64,000 nt of DNA from Sinomonas gamaensis (GTDB lineage Bacteria; Actinomycetota; Actinomycetes; Actinomycetales; Micrococcaceae): contig NZ_SSCL01000015.1 in NCBI RefSeq assembly GCF_005876955.1, forward strand, positions 29,272-93,271, read 5' to 3'. Below are positions 63,208-64,000 of the stretch, one piece after another. A program made the position numbers and the translations under genes. The notes below the pieces were generated by a model. It was not told the origin of the DNA. It was given only the letters and a program-made list of their open reading frames with translations, and did no database searches. Position 1 is the first letter of the stretch; every line of letters begins with the position of its first letter.

Positions 63208-63552
63208 TCAACGGAGGAGGCGGCCAATCGCGTCCGCGGCCTCTTTGACCTTGAACTCGATCCCTTCCGCGCGGCGTTCGGGATCGGGCTCGCTCGCGGC
63301 GCCGACCACGCAGTGGCCGATGTGCTCTTCGAGGAGGCCGAGGCTCACAGCGTGAAGGGCCTTCGTCACCGCGGAGACCTGGGTCAGGATGTCGATGCAG
63401 TACTTGTCCTCATCGACCATCCTTGCGATGCCGCGGACCTGTCCTTCGATCCGCTTCAGGCGGCGAAGGTACGCGTCCTTGTTCGTGGTGTAGCCGTGGA
63501 TGGGGGAGTCGCCCGATCCTTCGGCAATCTCAGGAGAGGGGGCCGTTTCCAT
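63208..63552 (-). CDS. csoR: Copper-sensing repressor CsoR
   Basis: The 114-residue repressor is an all-helical CsoR-family protein with the KRIEGQVRGIARMVDEDKYCIDILTQ core and Cu(I) ligands Cys (YCIDIL), His and Cys (EEHIGHC). It represses copper genes until Cu(I) binds. The ATG at 63552 is 7 bases after a TAGCTT -10 with TTGACG 17 bases further up. This places it at the head of a copper operon with CopZ and CopA. Confidence 0.92.
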   Translation of the reverse strand: METAPSPEIAEGSGDSPIHGYTTNKDAYLRRLKRIEGQVRGIARMVDEDKYCIDILTQVSAVTKALHAVSLGLLEEHIGHCVVGAASEPDPERRAEGIEFKVKEAADAIGRLLR

Positions 63553-63559
63553 GCCCAAG

Positions 63560-63588
63560 AAGCTATACCGGGGGAGGGTATGCGTCAA
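63560..63588 (-). promoter_or_regulatory. Promoter of the csoR-copZ-copA operon
   Basis: On the minus strand TTGACG (63583-63588) and TAGCTT (63560-63565) are 17 bases apart, and the ATG is 7 bases after the -10. It appears leaderless. Confidence 0.6.
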
Positions 63589-63604
63589 CTACCCCCTAGG
63601 GGTA
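63566..63604. promoter_or_regulatory. Two CsoR-type operator candidates
   Basis: TACCCCCTAGGGGTA (63590-63604) and TACCGGGGGAGGGTA (63566-63580) are 15-base elements with TACC/GGTA ends. The first lies above the -35 and the second lies between -35 and -10. Such G/C-tract dyads are the known CsoR sites of Firmicutes and actinobacteria. Confidence 0.65.
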
Positions 63605-63650
63605 TATATTTTCGAACGGCAACCTGTGGCGGAGCCCACAGGGCCTCAAG

Positions 63651-63679
63651 TTGCTGGCGGGCGGCAGGGCCGGTAAAGT
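63651..63679 (+). promoter_or_regulatory. rRNA operon promoter P1
   Basis: TTGCTG (63651-63656) and TAAAGT (63674-63679) are 17 bases apart, on the strand of the rRNA operon whose leader ends the window. Confidence 0.5.
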
Positions 63680-63826
63680 ATTTCGAGTCGCCGACGGAGA
63701 GCGCGGACAGCGCGAAGGCCGCGGCGGCCGAAACCCTTCCTCACAGTTCAGAAACGCAGCGGTGCTGTGTGCCTGAGTGTGAGGGCCGGAAATAAATTGC
63801 AGTCGCTTTGAATTGTGAAAATGAAT

Positions 63827-63855
63827 TTGAAGCGGAAGCGATGATCTGGTAGGTT
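63827..63855 (+). promoter_or_regulatory. rRNA operon promoter P2
   Basis: TTGAAG (63827-63832) and TAGGTT (63850-63855) are 17 bases apart. The start would fall near 63862, giving the leader transcribed to the 16S gene beyond the window. Confidence 0.55.
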
Positions 63856-63912
63856 AGAGAAGTTGCTTCGGAGCGGGTCAGATGGTTCTGGCTGATGTTC
63901 CGGGGGGACCGG

Positions 63913-63931
63913 TTGTTTGAGAACTCAATAG
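63913..63931 (+). promoter_or_regulatory. rRNA-leader antitermination/processing sequence
   Basis: TTGTTTGAGAACTCAATAG, followed by TGTGCCA, is the sequence conserved before 16S rRNA genes in actinobacteria. It shows that the window ends in an rRNA operon leader. The mature 16S start is not reached. Confidence 0.8.
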
Positions 63932-64000
63932 TGTGCCATGTTCGATTCGATGCCATTTTTTTGATGGCTGATTTTGTCTGGTCTGCTGCACCCCCGTGCA

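Noticed and set aside
63932..64000. 5' end of 16S rRNA inside the window
   Set aside because: The conserved leader sequence is present, but the start of mature 16S (GAGTTTGATC region) is not found before base 64000.

Overview
The window is GC-rich, densely packed bacterial DNA. Codon use, leaderless-looking promoters and the order rpsF-ssb-rpsR-rplI followed by dnaB and a MATE exporter point to an actinobacterium of the Micrococcaceae, close to Arthrobacter or Sinomonas. This placement is inferred from gene content and style, not from a database search. The window starts inside a permease gene and ends in the leader of an rRNA operon, just before 16S. No transposase, integrase, tRNA or CRISPR array was seen.

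Region 1 (1-24036) is mostly catabolic. It opens with an MHS-type permease and a luciferase-like (LLM) flavin monooxygenase. A CHAD protein, an SDR reductase and two proteins of unknown function follow. The main aromatic cluster (7298-24036) comes next. It has a GntR/FCD regulator, an operon of extradiol dioxygenase, FAH-family hydrolase and FAD phenol hydroxylase, and an opposing operon of HpaB-type hydroxylase, MmgE/PrpD protein and a flavin reductase fused to a GntR/FCD sensor. Last is a forward operon of MHS permease, LLM monooxygenase, vanillyl-alcohol-oxidase-type flavoprotein, 4-hydroxyacetophenone-type Baeyer-Villiger monooxygenase and type-B esterase. Together they could oxidise the side chain of a 4-alkylphenol to a ketone, insert oxygen, hydrolyse the ester to a hydroquinone, hydroxylate it again and cleave the ring. 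The substrate is an inference.

Region 2 (24045-35768) holds a PPC-domain protein, a RibD-like reductase, a polymerase-ligase LigD, a MecA-like PBP with an MFS transporter, a YcnI/CopC copper operon, a YeiH exporter and an NRAMP-related transporter. The last lies behind a clear M-box magnesium riboswitch and a possible 13-codon leader ORF. Region 3 (36224-44944) carries a MacB-like export operon, a DUF4383 protein, and a drug-type ABC exporter with its own two-component system. Region 4 (45007-52391) has housekeeping enzymes and the ribosomal-protein/SSB operon, followed by an unusual 31-bp-periodic repeat. Region 5 (52398-64000) has a DnaA-box cluster ahead of dnaB, several small membrane proteins, the csoR-copZ-copA copper operon with operator-like repeats, and tandem rRNA promoters.

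Many single genes begin 5-7 bases after a TANNNT hexamer with no Shine-Dalgarno sequence, so leaderless transcription appears common here. Genes inside operons use Shine-Dalgarno sequences or ATGA/TGATG overlaps.
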